A stretch of 64,000 nt of DNA from Streptantibioticus cattleyicolor NRRL 8057 = DSM 46488 (GTDB lineage: Bacteria > Actinomycetota > Actinomycetes > Streptomycetales > Streptomycetaceae), in NCBI RefSeq assembly GCF_000240165.1, contig NC_017585.1, forward strand, positions 1,178,001 through 1,242,000, in the 5' to 3' direction. The notes below the pieces were generated by a model. It did no database searches, had not been told where the DNA came from, and saw nothing but the letters and a program-made list of their open reading frames with translations. Positions 24,482 through 33,211 of the stretch are shown one piece after another. The position numbers were made by a program, and so were the translations under genes. The stretch's first letter is position 1; the number at the start of each line of letters is the position of its first letter.

Positions 24482-24628
24482 CCGGGGTGGACCGGGGTGG
24501 ACCGGCGGAAAAAATGTACAGCCGTTGAGATCCGTGCCGAAGTCCGGGCGAACGGATCCGGCCAGCCTCCGCGACCCGCAAGAGCCCCGGTACGGACGGG
24601 GTACGGACGGCGAGGGCGCTTGTAGCAT
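24482..24628. promoter_or_regulatory. Tandem repeats in the glycosyltransferase/TetR divergent promoter region
   Basis: A 10-bp unit CCGGGGTGGA is repeated exactly at 24482-24491 and 24492-24501. An 11-bp unit GGTACGGACGG is repeated exactly at 24589-24599 and 24600-24610. The latter overlaps where the -35 of a TAGCAT -10 element (24623-24628) would be for the TetR gene. Both look like regulator sites in phase with the helix, possibly for the adjacent TetR. Confidence 0.5.
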
Positions 24629-24660
24629 CGGGGCGACCACGGTCGGGAGAGGAGATCGCT

Positions 24661-25275
24661 GTGACCGCCGCCGAAGCCGGGCGCCCGGCAGCGACACGGG
24701 AGCGGACCTGCGGCGCGGCCACCCCGGAACGCAAGGGCGAACGCACCCGCCGCCGGATCCTGGCGGCGGCCCGCCGCAAGTTCGCCGAGGTCGGCTACGA
24801 ACGCGCCACGATCCGGGCGATAGCCGCCGAGGCGGACGTCGACAAGTCCTCCGTGATCCAGTACTTCGGCACCAAGCAGGACCTGTTCCGGGAGGCCGTC
24901 CACTGGCACATCCCCATCGAGGAGCTGACCTCGACGGACCCGGCCCGCACGGTGGAGAACTACCTGCGCGGCATGCTCGGCGCCTGGGCCGCCGACCCGG
25001 ACAGCCCCATGGCCGTCCTGCTGCGGACCGCCCTGACCAGCGAGGAGGCCGCCGAGACGCTGCGCCGCCACATCACCGCGGAGGCCGTCACCCCGCTGGC
25101 CGCCACCGTGGCCGCCCCCGACGCCCGGCTGCGGGCCGCGTTGAGCGGCGCCATGATGATGGGCATCGCCAGCCATCGCTACCTGCTGCGGATGCCGGAC
25201 CTCGCCGAGGCCGACCTGGAGGACGTGCTGCGCGTCGCCGCCCCCCTCTTCCGCGCCCTGATCGCCCCGGACTGA
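24661..25275 (+). CDS. TetR family regulator
   Basis: The 204-residue protein has a TetR HTH (about 25-75): ERTRRRILAAARRKFAEVGYERATIRAIAAEA, with recognition segment KSSVIQYFGTKQDLF. The C-terminal ligand domain is of the broad TetR_C type (HITAEAVTPLA, ALSGAMMMG). GTG 24661 follows GGGAGAGGAG. It is divergent from the glycosyltransferase gene and probably represses it. Its stop codon lies inside a CTGACG-type palindrome. Confidence 0.92.
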   Translation: MTAAEAGRPAATRERTCGAATPERKGERTRRRILAAARRKFAEVGYERATIRAIAAEADVDKSSVIQYFGTKQDLFREAVHWHIPIEELTSTDPARTVENYLRGMLGAWAADPDSPMAVLLRTALTSEEAAETLRRHITAEAVTPLAATVAAPDARLRAALSGAMMMGIASHRYLLRMPDLAEADLEDVLRVAAPLFRALIAPD

Positions 25276-25286
25276 CGGTACGTCAG
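25272..25286. repeat. CTGACG-GTA-CGTCAG palindrome over the TetR stop codon
   Basis: The 15-bp perfect palindrome includes the TGA stop (25273-25275) of the TetR gene. It is one of at least four exact copies of CTGACG-N3-CGTCAG at gene 3' ends here. Confidence 0.75.
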
Positions 25287-25395
25287 GAGCGGGTGCGTCC
25301 GCTGTTGCACACCCGTGCGAGGATCGCTGTGGCCGACCGCGTGCGCGGCGGCCGTGTGCTCAACGACCGTGTGCTTCAGCGAAGGGAAACCACCG

Positions 25396-25755
25396 GTGCC
25401 GCAGATCAGCGTGGACCACTCCGCCGACCTCGCCTTCGACCGGCGGGGCTTCGCCCTGGCCGCCCATGCCGTGGCCGCCGAGATCATCGGCTGCCGCGTC
25501 GAGGACTGCAAGACCCGGTTCCGTACCGTGGCGGAGACCGTCGTCGCCGACGGCGGGGGCGAACACGCCGTCGTCGTCGGCGAGATGCGCATCATGCCGG
25601 GCCGCACCCAGCAGGCCAAGGCAGCGCTGAGCGAGGCCCTGGTGGCCAAGCTCGCCGAATACGTCAAGCCCGAGCCGGGCCGCCGCGTCCATCTGGCCTG
25701 GACCGTGCTGGACCAGACGCCGGAGACCTACCGGCGCGCTGAACTGCGCGGCTGA
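25396..25755 (+). CDS. Tautomerase-superfamily protein (CHMI-like)
   Basis: The 119-residue protein starts at GTG 25396 with the catalytic-type proline as residue 2 (PQISVDHSADL), typical of 5-carboxymethyl-2-hydroxymuconate isomerase-like tautomerases. FDRRGFALAAHAV and MRIMPGRTQQAKAALSEAL match the family. AAGGGA precedes the start. No aromatic-degradation genes are adjacent, so the substrate is unknown. A paralogue lies at 55167-55574. Confidence 0.82.
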   Translation: MPQISVDHSADLAFDRRGFALAAHAVAAEIIGCRVEDCKTRFRTVAETVVADGGGEHAVVVGEMRIMPGRTQQAKAALSEALVAKLAEYVKPEPGRRVHLAWTVLDQTPETYRRAELRG

Positions 25756-25770
25756 CCCGCGCCACGACGC

Positions 25771-25805
25771 GGTACGCCGCCGGACCCGCGGCCCGGCGGC
25801 GTACC
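25771..25805. terminator. Bidirectional hairpin terminator
   Basis: Perfect 13-bp arms GGTACGCCGCCGG and CCGGCGGCGTACC flank a 9-nt loop between the convergent tautomerase and aldo/keto reductase genes. The aldo/keto reductase stop lies 12 bp to the right. Confidence 0.8.
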
Positions 25806-25816
25806 CGGCATCGTCC

Positions 25817-26803
25817 TCAGGCCAGGATCGCGTCGATCTCCGCCAACTCCTCGTCGCCCAGCGCCAGTTGGCTGGCCGCGGCGACGTTCTGCTCCAGCTG
25901 GCGGACACTGCTGGCGCCGATCACCGCGGAGGCCACCGTGTCGTCCCGCAGCACCCAGGCCAGCGCGAACTGGGCCAGGGTCTGGCCGCGCCGCCGGGCG
26001 AGGGCGTTCAGCTCGCGCAGCCGGGCCAGCAGCTGCGGGGTGATGGAGTCCGGGGTGAGGAACGGGCTGGCGCCCGCGGCCCGGGAGGTGGCCGGAACGC
26101 CGTCGAGGTAGCGGTCGGTGAGCAGGCCCTGCTCCAGCGGAGAGTAGACGATGGCCCCGGCGCCGGCCTCCCGCAGCGCCGGCCACAACCCGGTCTCCGG
26201 CCCGCGGTCCAGCATCGAGTACCTGGGCTGGTGGATCAGCAGCGGGGTGCCCAGCTCGCGCAGGATGCGGGCGGCCTGCCGGGTCTGCTCCGCCGGGTAG
26301 TTGGAGATCCCGGCGTACAGCGCCTTGCCCTGCCGCACCGCGGAGTCCAGCGCGCCCATGGTCTCCTCCAGGGGCGTGTCCGGGTCGTAGCGGTGCGAGT
26401 AGAAGACGTCGACGTACTCCAGGCCGGTCCGCTCCAGGCTCTGGTCGAGGGAGGCCAGCAGATACTTGCGGGAACCCCACTCGCCGTACGGACCGGGCCA
26501 CATCAGATAGCCGGCCTTGGTGGAGACCACGATCTCGTCCCGGTACGGGCGCAGGTCCTGGCGCAGCACGCGGCCGAACGCGCTCTCCGCGGCGCCCGGC
26601 GGCGGACCGTAGTTGTTGGCCAGGTCGAAGTGGGTCACCCCGAGGTCGAAGGCCCGGGTGACGATGGCCCGTTGCGTCTCCAGCGGCCGGTCGGTGCCGA
26701 AGTTGTGCCACAACCCCAGGGAGAGCACGGGGAGCTTGAGACCGCTGCGTCCGACACGCCGGTAGAGCATGCCGTCGTAGCGGCCGGGGTCTGCTGTGTA
26801 CAC
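25817..26803 (-). CDS. Aldo/keto reductase (YghZ/AKR14-like)
   Basis: The 328-residue NADPH-dependent oxidoreductase has the family residues: catalytic Asp and Tyr in DLANNYGPP, Lys in VVSTKAGY and His in VFYSHRYDPDTPLEE. The N-terminal YDGMLYRRVGRSGLKLP and LWHNFG motifs place it with E. coli YghZ, an L-glyceraldehyde-3-phosphate reductase. GTG 26803 is the family-like start; an in-frame GTG at 26824 is possible. It is divergent from a LysR gene, which probably controls it. Confidence 0.92.
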   Translation of the reverse strand: MYTADPGRYDGMLYRRVGRSGLKLPVLSLGLWHNFGTDRPLETQRAIVTRAFDLGVTHFDLANNYGPPPGAAESAFGRVLRQDLRPYRDEIVVSTKAGYLMWPGPYGEWGSRKYLLASLDQSLERTGLEYVDVFYSHRYDPDTPLEETMGALDSAVRQGKALYAGISNYPAEQTRQAARILRELGTPLLIHQPRYSMLDRGPETGLWPALREAGAGAIVYSPLEQGLLTDRYLDGVPATSRAAGASPFLTPDSITPQLLARLRELNALARRRGQTLAQFALAWVLRDDTVASAVIGASSVRQLEQNVAAASQLALGDEELAEIDAILA

Positions 26804-26914
26804 GGTGCGTTCTCTTCCGTTCACGGTGGTGGTGCGGTGACCACCCTCTCGCGCGGCCCGGGGCGGCGTCCAACAGGAGAACGCGAACGGATTGTGCGGT
26901 TAGGCTGCTGAATC

Positions 26915-27817
26915 ATGGAACTGCGCCACCTGGAGTACTTCGTCGCCGTCGCCGAGGAACGGCACTTCACCCGGGCCGCCGTGCGGTTGCAGGTGTCGCA
27001 GTCCGGGCTCTCCGCGTCGATCCGGTCGCTGGAACGGGAGCTGGGCGCCGCGCTGTTCGTCCGCAGCACCCGCAGCGTGGCGCTGACCGAGGCGGGCCGG
27101 GCGCTGCTGGACGAGGCGTCGCGGACGCTGGCGAGCGCCCGGGCCGCCCGGGAGGCGGTGGCCGCCACCCAGGGGCTGCTGCGCGGCGCGCTGACCGTCG
27201 GCACCGAGCAGTGCGTCGCCGGCGTCCACCCGCCGTCCCTGCTCGCCGCCTTCCACCAGCGCCACCCCCGGGTGGAGATACGGCTGCGCCAGGCCGGCTC
27301 GCTCCAGCTCGTCGAGGAGGTCGCGGCCGGCCGGATCGACGTGGCCTTCGTGGTCTCCCCGGACGCCCCCTCGTCCCGGGTCCGGATGCTGCCGCTGACC
27401 GGCGAACCGATGACGCTGCTGTGCCACCGCGGTCACCACCTCGCCGGGAACGGCCCGGTGGAGCTCGGCGCGCTCGGCCGGGAGCGGTTCGTGGACCTCC
27501 ACCCCTCGTGGGGCCCGCGCCGCATCACCGACCGGGCGTTCACCACGGCCGGGGTGCGCCGGCAGGTGGCCTTCGAGGTCAACGACGTGCACAGCCTGCT
27601 CGAACTCGTCCAGGAGGGCCTCGGCGTCGCCGTCGCCCCCGCCCACTTCGCCGCCAAGCCGCAGGCCGCCGGGCTGGTCGCCGTCCCGCTCGCCGACACC
27701 CCGGCCGGCCCCCGCCCCCGTTACCTCTCCTCGGCCGCCGCCCCGGCCGACACCACGGGCAACCCGGCGGCGCACGCGCTCCTCGCCCTGCTGGAGGCCA
27801 CGGCGCCCCCGGCCTGA
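26915..27817 (+). CDS. LysR family regulator
   Basis: The 300-residue LTTR has the N-terminal winged helix (MELRHLEYFVAVAEERHFTRAA, SQSGLSASIRSLERELGAALF) and a C-terminal periplasmic-binding-protein-like effector domain. It is divergent from the aldo/keto reductase gene across 111 bp, the classic LysR/target arrangement. The effector is unknown. Confidence 0.93.
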   Translation: MELRHLEYFVAVAEERHFTRAAVRLQVSQSGLSASIRSLERELGAALFVRSTRSVALTEAGRALLDEASRTLASARAAREAVAATQGLLRGALTVGTEQCVAGVHPPSLLAAFHQRHPRVEIRLRQAGSLQLVEEVAAGRIDVAFVVSPDAPSSRVRMLPLTGEPMTLLCHRGHHLAGNGPVELGALGRERFVDLHPSWGPRRITDRAFTTAGVRRQVAFEVNDVHSLLELVQEGLGVAVAPAHFAAKPQAAGLVAVPLADTPAGPRPRYLSSAAAPADTTGNPAAHALLALLEATAPPA

Positions 27818-27968
27818 ACCTCGCGGACGGAACCGGCGTCAGGGCGCGTGCCACCCGTCGTACCTCATCCGTGGGAATGCGGCGTAGTTCGGCGCGGGTC
27901 GGCGGGCCCGGGGCTGGGAGCCTGCTGGCGTCGGCAGGTGTCCGGCACAGTTGAGAAGGAGTTGAGCG

Positions 27969-28337
27969 ATGACGGTTTCCAGCGGTCGCAACGGGGTGCG
28001 CAAGGTTGCGGTGGCGTTGGCCATGGGCGGCGGACTGGTGCTGCTGCCCGTGGGCATGGCACAGGCCGACACCAGCGTGTCCACCAACGCCGGCTCGGTC
28101 GCGCAGCGGGTGACCTCGGACGTCGCCCACGTGGCCACCGAGGGCGCCGAGGGCCTGCTCAGCCCGGACGACGCCGCCGGCGGCAAGGGCGGCGCGGCCA
28201 AGGGCAAGGGCCACCCCTCCGACGCCCACGGCAAGGGCAAGGCCGGCGACGGCCACGGCAAGGGCCGCGGCAAGGGCAAGGGCGGCGACGGCCACGGCAA
28301 GGGCTCAGGAGGAAAGGGCGGCGACAAGCGGTCCTGA
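27969..28337 (+). CDS. Secreted low-complexity Gly/Lys/His-rich protein
   Basis: The 122-residue protein has a signal peptide (basic start, hydrophobic MGGGLVLLPVGMAQA, cleavage after AQA). A short mature region follows, then about 50 residues of imperfect HGKG, GDG and GKG repeats. The tail is strongly basic and should be disordered, suited to binding wall polymers or nucleic acid. AGAAGGAGTTGAGCG precedes ATG 27969. I do not recognise a family. Confidence 0.7.
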   Translation: MTVSSGRNGVRKVAVALAMGGGLVLLPVGMAQADTSVSTNAGSVAQRVTSDVAHVATEGAEGLLSPDDAAGGKGGAAKGKGHPSDAHGKGKAGDGHGKGRGKGKGGDGHGKGSGGKGGDKRS

Positions 28338-28571
28338 CCACCGCCCCCACCGGTGGCCGCCGACCTCCCCGGCGGCCACCCCCGCGTCCCGGCACCCGAC
28401 ACGGGGCCGCCGCGCGTCAACGGTGCGCGCGCCCGGGCCGGTTCGCCGGGCGCTTCCCGGCCGGGCCGGGCGACCGTGCGCGGCCGGTGGTGACCGTTCG
28501 TGGTGCCTCCGCGCCGACGGGCCGGCGGTCCGCCGCGCGTCAACGGGGCGGTCCCCGGCGACGGGGCGGGG

Positions 28572-31469
28572 TCACGCCGTGCCGCGCATCACCACCCGGG
28601 CCACCTCGACCCGGGAGCGCACGCCGAGTTTGCGGTAGGCGCGGGTGAGCGCGGCTTCGACGGTCTTGACGCTCACCACGAGGCCCGCCGCGATCTCGCG
28701 GTTGCTGGCGCCTTCGGCGACCCGGGCCACCACGGCCCGTTCGGTACCGGTGAGGCGGTCGGCCCAGGACGGGTCGCAGGGCGGAGCGGGGGAGGGGGCG
28801 CGGAGGGCGAGGCGGTCGCGTTCGGCGCGGGTGAGCAGCGCCCAGGGGCGGGCCCCGGCGCGGGTGAAGAGGTGGAGCGCGTCGGTGAGGGCGGCGTGGG
28901 CGTAAGCGGCCTCGGCACGGCGGACGTCGAGCCGGCCCAGCGCCAGTCGGGCGCGGCCCTCCTCCAGCGGGTAGCGCAGCCGGGCCAGCGAACCGGCCGC
29001 CCGCTCCAGACCGGTCGCCGCCGCCTCCAGGTCACCGCGGGCCTCGGCCACCAGGGCCGCCGAACGTTCCAGCAGCGCCAGGACACCGGGGCGGCGCAGC
29101 CGGACCGCCTGGGCCCGGGCCCGGCCGATCACCTCGGCCGCCTCGTCGGCGGCGCCGGTACGCGCCAGCGCCTCGGCGAGGTCGGGGTGCCAGCGCCGGG
29201 CGGCCGGATCGCCCTGGCCCTGCGCGGTCTCCAGCACGGCCACCCGCCGCAGCAGGCTCGCCGCGGCCTCGTACTCGCCGAGGAACAACCGCAGTTGGCC
29301 CTCGGCGTGCAGCGCGCGCGGCAGGAAGAGCAGGTCGCCGTCGTCCTCGCTGTGCCGGCGGGCCGCCTCCGCCGCGGCGAGCGCCCGGCCGGGGTCGCCG
29401 CCCGCCGCCTCGGCCAGCGCCACCGCGTACCAGGCGGGCCCCGGGCTCAGTCCGGCCCGTTCGGCGATCCGCAGGCTCTGCCGGGCCAGGTCGAGGGCCT
29501 GACCGCAGCGGCCCCGGTGGATCTCGACCTGGGCCAGCGCGCACAGGCACTGGCCCAGGCTCTCCGCCGAGCCGCGCTGCCGCAACGTGTAGACCAGCGC
29601 GCGCAGTTCGGTGCGTGCCTCGTCGAGCCGGTCGTGCACCAGGTGGAGGCGGTGCTTGAGGAAGACCGGGCCGTTGTGGTCGGTCATGGCCCGGGCGTCG
29701 TGCGGTTCGGCGAGGGCGGCGGCCAGGGTGCGTTCCGCCTCGGGACGGCCGAGGAAGAACTCCAGGGCGGCCTGCTGGGTACGGGCCAGCACCTCGGTGT
29801 GCCGGTCGCCGCCGCACGCGGCCAGCGTCGCGGCGCGCACCGCGTGGACGTGGGCGGCGGTGGCGGTGCCCTCGACCACCCAGGCCCGCCAGCTGAGCCG
29901 GTAGTGCAACGGGGCCAGCAGCGCCGGGTCGTCCCGGGCGTCCCGCAGCGCCTGCGGGAAGACGTCGGCGACCTCGGCCATCGCCTGGCCGCTGGAGTCG
30001 ACCACGGCGTTCCAGGCGCGGACCCGGTGCGCGGGGTGGCGGGAGGCGCCCAGCACCTCGTGGGCGAGCCGCCGGGCCAGCGCGTACTCCCCGGCGGCCA
30101 CCGCGTCCTCGGCCGCGGTGAGACGGCGGTCGGCGGCGACGTCCGGCTCCCACGCGGGGGTGTGGTCGGCGGCGAGCCGGCCGAGCCGGGCGGCGGTGGC
30201 CGGGGCGCCCCGGCGGCGGGCGGAACAGGCGGCCTCGGCGAGCCGGGCGGCCACCCCGGCGTCCGAGCCGGGGGTCAACAGCGCCTGGTGGTGGGCGCGT
30301 TCGACGGGGTCGTCGGCGGCGTCGGCGAGCGCGGTGTGCAACCGCACCTTCTGCTCGTGCGGGGCCTGCTCGTACAGCACCACCGGCAGCAGCGGATCGG
30401 TGAACCGGACGAGTCCGTGCGCGGGCGGCTCCACGACACCGTGGCGCACCGCCTCGTCGATGTCGTCGGCGGCGCCCGCGCAACCGGCCAGGCGCAGCAG
30501 CCGTACCGTGGGGCGCAGCGCGGTGCCGGCGGTGAGCAGGGTGTGCCGGGCGCGGGCGGGGAGCCCGTCGAGGCGGGCCAGGAGCGCGTGCCGCAGGGTG
30601 TCGGTGACCGGCAGCGGCTCGTCCGGGGCGGGTGGCCGGCCGCCGTCCGGCCGGACGCGTTCGGCGACCGCCCGGGCCAGCTCGCCGACGGTGAACGGGT
30701 TGCCGCCGCCGGCCCGGTGCACCCGGTCCACCAGGGCGTGCGGCGGACGCGGGGCGTCGGGGTCGGCGCCCTGGAGCAGCGCGGCGGTCTCCCGTACCGT
30801 CATCGGCGGCACCCGCAGCGTCAACGCCGGGGCGGGGCAGACCCGTTCGGGGTGGTTGTCCGGAACGGGGGCGCGGACGGCGGCGATCGCGGCGAGCCGC
30901 AGCCCGTGCGCGCGGCGGGCGACGAAGGCGAGCGCGTCGGCGCTGGGCCGGTCGAGCCACTGGACGTCGTCCACCACGAGGAGCACCGGTCCCCGGGCGC
31001 ACAGCGCGCTGAAGGCCGCGCGTAACGCCATGTGGACGGTGAGCAGGGTGCGGCCGTCGGTGAGGTCGGTGCCGTCCGGCAGCGGTGCGCGCAGCAGGGC
31101 GGCGCGCAGGACGGCCCGTTGGTGCGGCGCGAGGCGGCCGAGGACGTCCTCGCCGGTGGCGGAGAACAGGTCGATCAGGCCGAGGAAGGGGCGGTCGCGT
31201 TCGGACCGGGCCGGTGCGCAGCGCAGCAGGTGGTGGCCGTGCGCGGCCTGCTCGTCGGCGAGCACGCTGAGCAGGTGGGTTCTGCCGATGCCGGCCGGTC
31301 CGGTGAGCACCACGCTGCCGCCGGCGGCGAGTTGGGCGCGGGCGGCGGCCAGCAGCGCGGCGCGGCCGGCGGCCGGTCCGGTGCGCGGGGCCCGGGCGGG
31401 GGAGGGGCCGGTCGGCCGCCCGGCGGGGGTCGGGGCGGCGTCGGCGGTCGGGGCGGTCGCGTGTGCCAT
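28572..31469 (-). CDS. Large LuxR (LAL-type) regulator with ATPase domain
   Basis: The 965-residue protein has an AAA/NTPase domain at the N-terminus (P-loop GPAGIGRT near residue 55, Walker B VLLVVDDVQWLD near 165), a long alpha-helical TPR-like middle and a C-terminal LuxR HTH (LTGTERAVVARVAEGASNREIA, VKTVEAALTRAYRKLGVRSR). The invariant P-loop lysine is replaced by arginine (G-R-T instead of G-K-T), which may weaken ATP binding. Such regulators often control secondary metabolism, but no cluster is next to it; M1 and M4 protease genes lie upstream on the same strand. Confidence 0.92.
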   Translation of the reverse strand: MAHATAPTADAAPTPAGRPTGPSPARAPRTGPAAGRAALLAAARAQLAAGGSVVLTGPAGIGRTHLLSVLADEQAAHGHHLLRCAPARSERDRPFLGLIDLFSATGEDVLGRLAPHQRAVLRAALLRAPLPDGTDLTDGRTLLTVHMALRAAFSALCARGPVLLVVDDVQWLDRPSADALAFVARRAHGLRLAAIAAVRAPVPDNHPERVCPAPALTLRVPPMTVRETAALLQGADPDAPRPPHALVDRVHRAGGGNPFTVGELARAVAERVRPDGGRPPAPDEPLPVTDTLRHALLARLDGLPARARHTLLTAGTALRPTVRLLRLAGCAGAADDIDEAVRHGVVEPPAHGLVRFTDPLLPVVLYEQAPHEQKVRLHTALADAADDPVERAHHQALLTPGSDAGVAARLAEAACSARRRGAPATAARLGRLAADHTPAWEPDVAADRRLTAAEDAVAAGEYALARRLAHEVLGASRHPAHRVRAWNAVVDSSGQAMAEVADVFPQALRDARDDPALLAPLHYRLSWRAWVVEGTATAAHVHAVRAATLAACGGDRHTEVLARTQQAALEFFLGRPEAERTLAAALAEPHDARAMTDHNGPVFLKHRLHLVHDRLDEARTELRALVYTLRQRGSAESLGQCLCALAQVEIHRGRCGQALDLARQSLRIAERAGLSPGPAWYAVALAEAAGGDPGRALAAAEAARRHSEDDGDLLFLPRALHAEGQLRLFLGEYEAAASLLRRVAVLETAQGQGDPAARRWHPDLAEALARTGAADEAAEVIGRARAQAVRLRRPGVLALLERSAALVAEARGDLEAAATGLERAAGSLARLRYPLEEGRARLALGRLDVRRAEAAYAHAALTDALHLFTRAGARPWALLTRAERDRLALRAPSPAPPCDPSWADRLTGTERAVVARVAEGASNREIAAGLVVSVKTVEAALTRAYRKLGVRSRVEVARVVMRGTA

Positions 31470-31629
31470 CGCGCGGGCCTTCCGGATGCGGCCTTGGTCG
31501 GGGGCCGGCTCGGATCACAGGGGATCACGGAGACAAGTGGATCATGGACACGTCAAATTGCCATGCGGAATATATGTCCGCCCCAAGTACCGGTCAACAC
31601 CTGGTATCGGCCGCGTCGGCGGCATGCGG

Positions 31630-31664
31630 GCGGGCCCGCCGTGACGTCACCACGGCGGGCCCGC
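31630..31664. terminator. Hairpin terminator after the M1 peptidase gene
   Basis: Perfect 14-bp arms GCGGGCCCGCCGTG and CACGGCGGGCCCGC enclose a 7-nt loop. It lies 16 bp beyond the stop codon of the minus-strand M1 gene. Confidence 0.75.
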
Positions 31665-31679
31665 GACCGGCCGGAACGG

Positions 31680-33077
31680 TCAGCCGGCGATCCGGTGCGC
31701 GGTCCAGAACGAGGTCAGATCGGTGCCGGCCACCGCCTGCGCGGCGGCCTTGAACTCCGCGGTGGTGGAGACGCCGTACCAGTGCGACCGCGCGTAGTCA
31801 CGCAGCAGCCGGGACATCGCGGTGTCACCCAGCAGACGCCGCAGATCGTGCAGGGCGCACTTGCCGTATCCGTACACCACCGTCGAGTAGCGGTAGGGGT
31901 GGGCGTCCCAGTACGCCATCGAGTCGGTGATCCGTTCGTCCGGCGCGGCCCACGAGACGTCGTTCCAGCACCCGTTGCCGGACCTGCCGAGCGCCAGGTC
32001 GGTGGCGTAGTCGGCGAACGCCTCGTCCAGCCACGGGCTGTTGTACTCGTCGTCGCCGACGATGCCGTACCACCACTGGTGGGCCAGCTCGTGGGTGAGG
32101 GCGGTGGGATCGACCAGGTCGAGGACGAACCCGGGGTACTCCATGCCGCCGAACCAGAAGTCGTTGTCGAGGACCGCGTCCACCTCGCCGTACGGATACG
32201 CGCCGAACCGGGCGGCGTGGGCGTCGATCGCCGACTCGGCGGTGGACAGCATCCGGGAGGAGTCGGCCGTACCGATGCCGCTCACCGCGTAGACGTCGAC
32301 CTTCACCCCGCCCGGTGAGGTGCCGGAGACCTCGCTGAACGGCCCGGCCGCCCAGGCGAAGTCGCGGACCTGGCTCGCCGTCGCCCGGGTCACCGTACGC
32401 CCGGCGGCCCCCGGGGTGTCCACCGAGGTGCCGGTGGCGGGCACCAGCAGCTTCGACGGGTGGTCCAGGGTGACGGAGAAGTCGGCGGCCGAGGAGTAGA
32501 ACGCCTCGCCGTTGTCGGTGTACGGGTCCAGGTGCCATCCGGCGGCGTCCCGCAGCGCCAGCACCGGAAGCGCGTTGCCCAGGAAGGCGAAGGCGCCGTC
32601 GTGACCGAACCGGTCGGCGCCGCTGGGCACCGTTATCCCCAGGTCGAAGCCGACGGTGGCGCTGCCGCCCCGGCCCAGCGGGGCGGGCAGGGTGACCTCC
32701 AGCGCCGTGCAGTCCACCGTGAGATCGCCCGCCGTCCCGCCGGTCACCCCGGTCACCGTGATCGGGGTGGTCCCCGGGCAGTCGCCGTGGGCGTTGTCCC
32801 ACAGCCGCAGGTAGACCTCGGTCAGCGGGGTCGCCGAGGCGTTGGTGAAGGTGACGCTCTCGTGGCCGTTCCACACGGTGCCGGTGGCGTCGCTGGCCAG
32901 GGTGACGGTGTAGGCGGGGGAGGCCGGGGTGCGGGTGGGGTCGGAGGCGGCGGCCGGGGCCGGCCCGGCCGCGTGGGCCGGGGGCGCGGTGGCCGCGGTG
33001 ACGGTGCCGGCGGCCAGCAGCACGGCCGCGGCGGCGGCCCGAAGAGCGCCGCGCACACGGGGGTTGCCTCGTCTCAT
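31680..33077 (-). CDS. Secreted M1-family zinc metallopeptidase
   Basis: The 465-residue protein has a signal peptide ending near AHA, an N-terminal beta domain and a gluzincin catalytic core with GGMEYPG exopeptidase motif, HELAHQWWYG zinc site and the third ligand Glu in WLDEAFADY. It is shorter than aminopeptidase N (about 850 residues) because the C-terminal helical domain is missing, as in other secreted streptomycete M1 enzymes. It follows the M4 gene on the same strand, with a hairpin between. Confidence 0.93.
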   Translation of the reverse strand: MRRGNPRVRGALRAAAAAVLLAAGTVTAATAPPAHAAGPAPAAASDPTRTPASPAYTVTLASDATGTVWNGHESVTFTNASATPLTEVYLRLWDNAHGDCPGTTPITVTGVTGGTAGDLTVDCTALEVTLPAPLGRGGSATVGFDLGITVPSGADRFGHDGAFAFLGNALPVLALRDAAGWHLDPYTDNGEAFYSSAADFSVTLDHPSKLLVPATGTSVDTPGAAGRTVTRATASQVRDFAWAAGPFSEVSGTSPGGVKVDVYAVSGIGTADSSRMLSTAESAIDAHAARFGAYPYGEVDAVLDNDFWFGGMEYPGFVLDLVDPTALTHELAHQWWYGIVGDDEYNSPWLDEAFADYATDLALGRSGNGCWNDVSWAAPDERITDSMAYWDAHPYRYSTVVYGYGKCALHDLRRLLGDTAMSRLLRDYARSHWYGVSTTAEFKAAAQAVAGTDLTSFWTAHRIAG

Positions 33078-33122
33078 GGGATCCTCCCGGGTCCGGGTGG
33101 GGTCGCGCGATGTGGGGGGAGT

Positions 33123-33154
33123 GCGGCCCGCCCGCGGGTGGGCGGGCGGGCCGC
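33123..33154. terminator. Hairpin terminator between M4 and M1 peptidase genes
   Basis: Perfect 13-bp arms GCGGCCCGCCCGC and GCGGGCGGGCCGC with a 6-nt loop lie after the M4 stop codon and before the M1 start on the minus strand. It should separate the two transcripts at least in part. Confidence 0.7.
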
Positions 33155-33211
33155 GGTCACGCGTGGGGGCGGCCGGGGCTCACCCGCGGGCGGGGCTCCG
33201 GCCGCCGGGGC

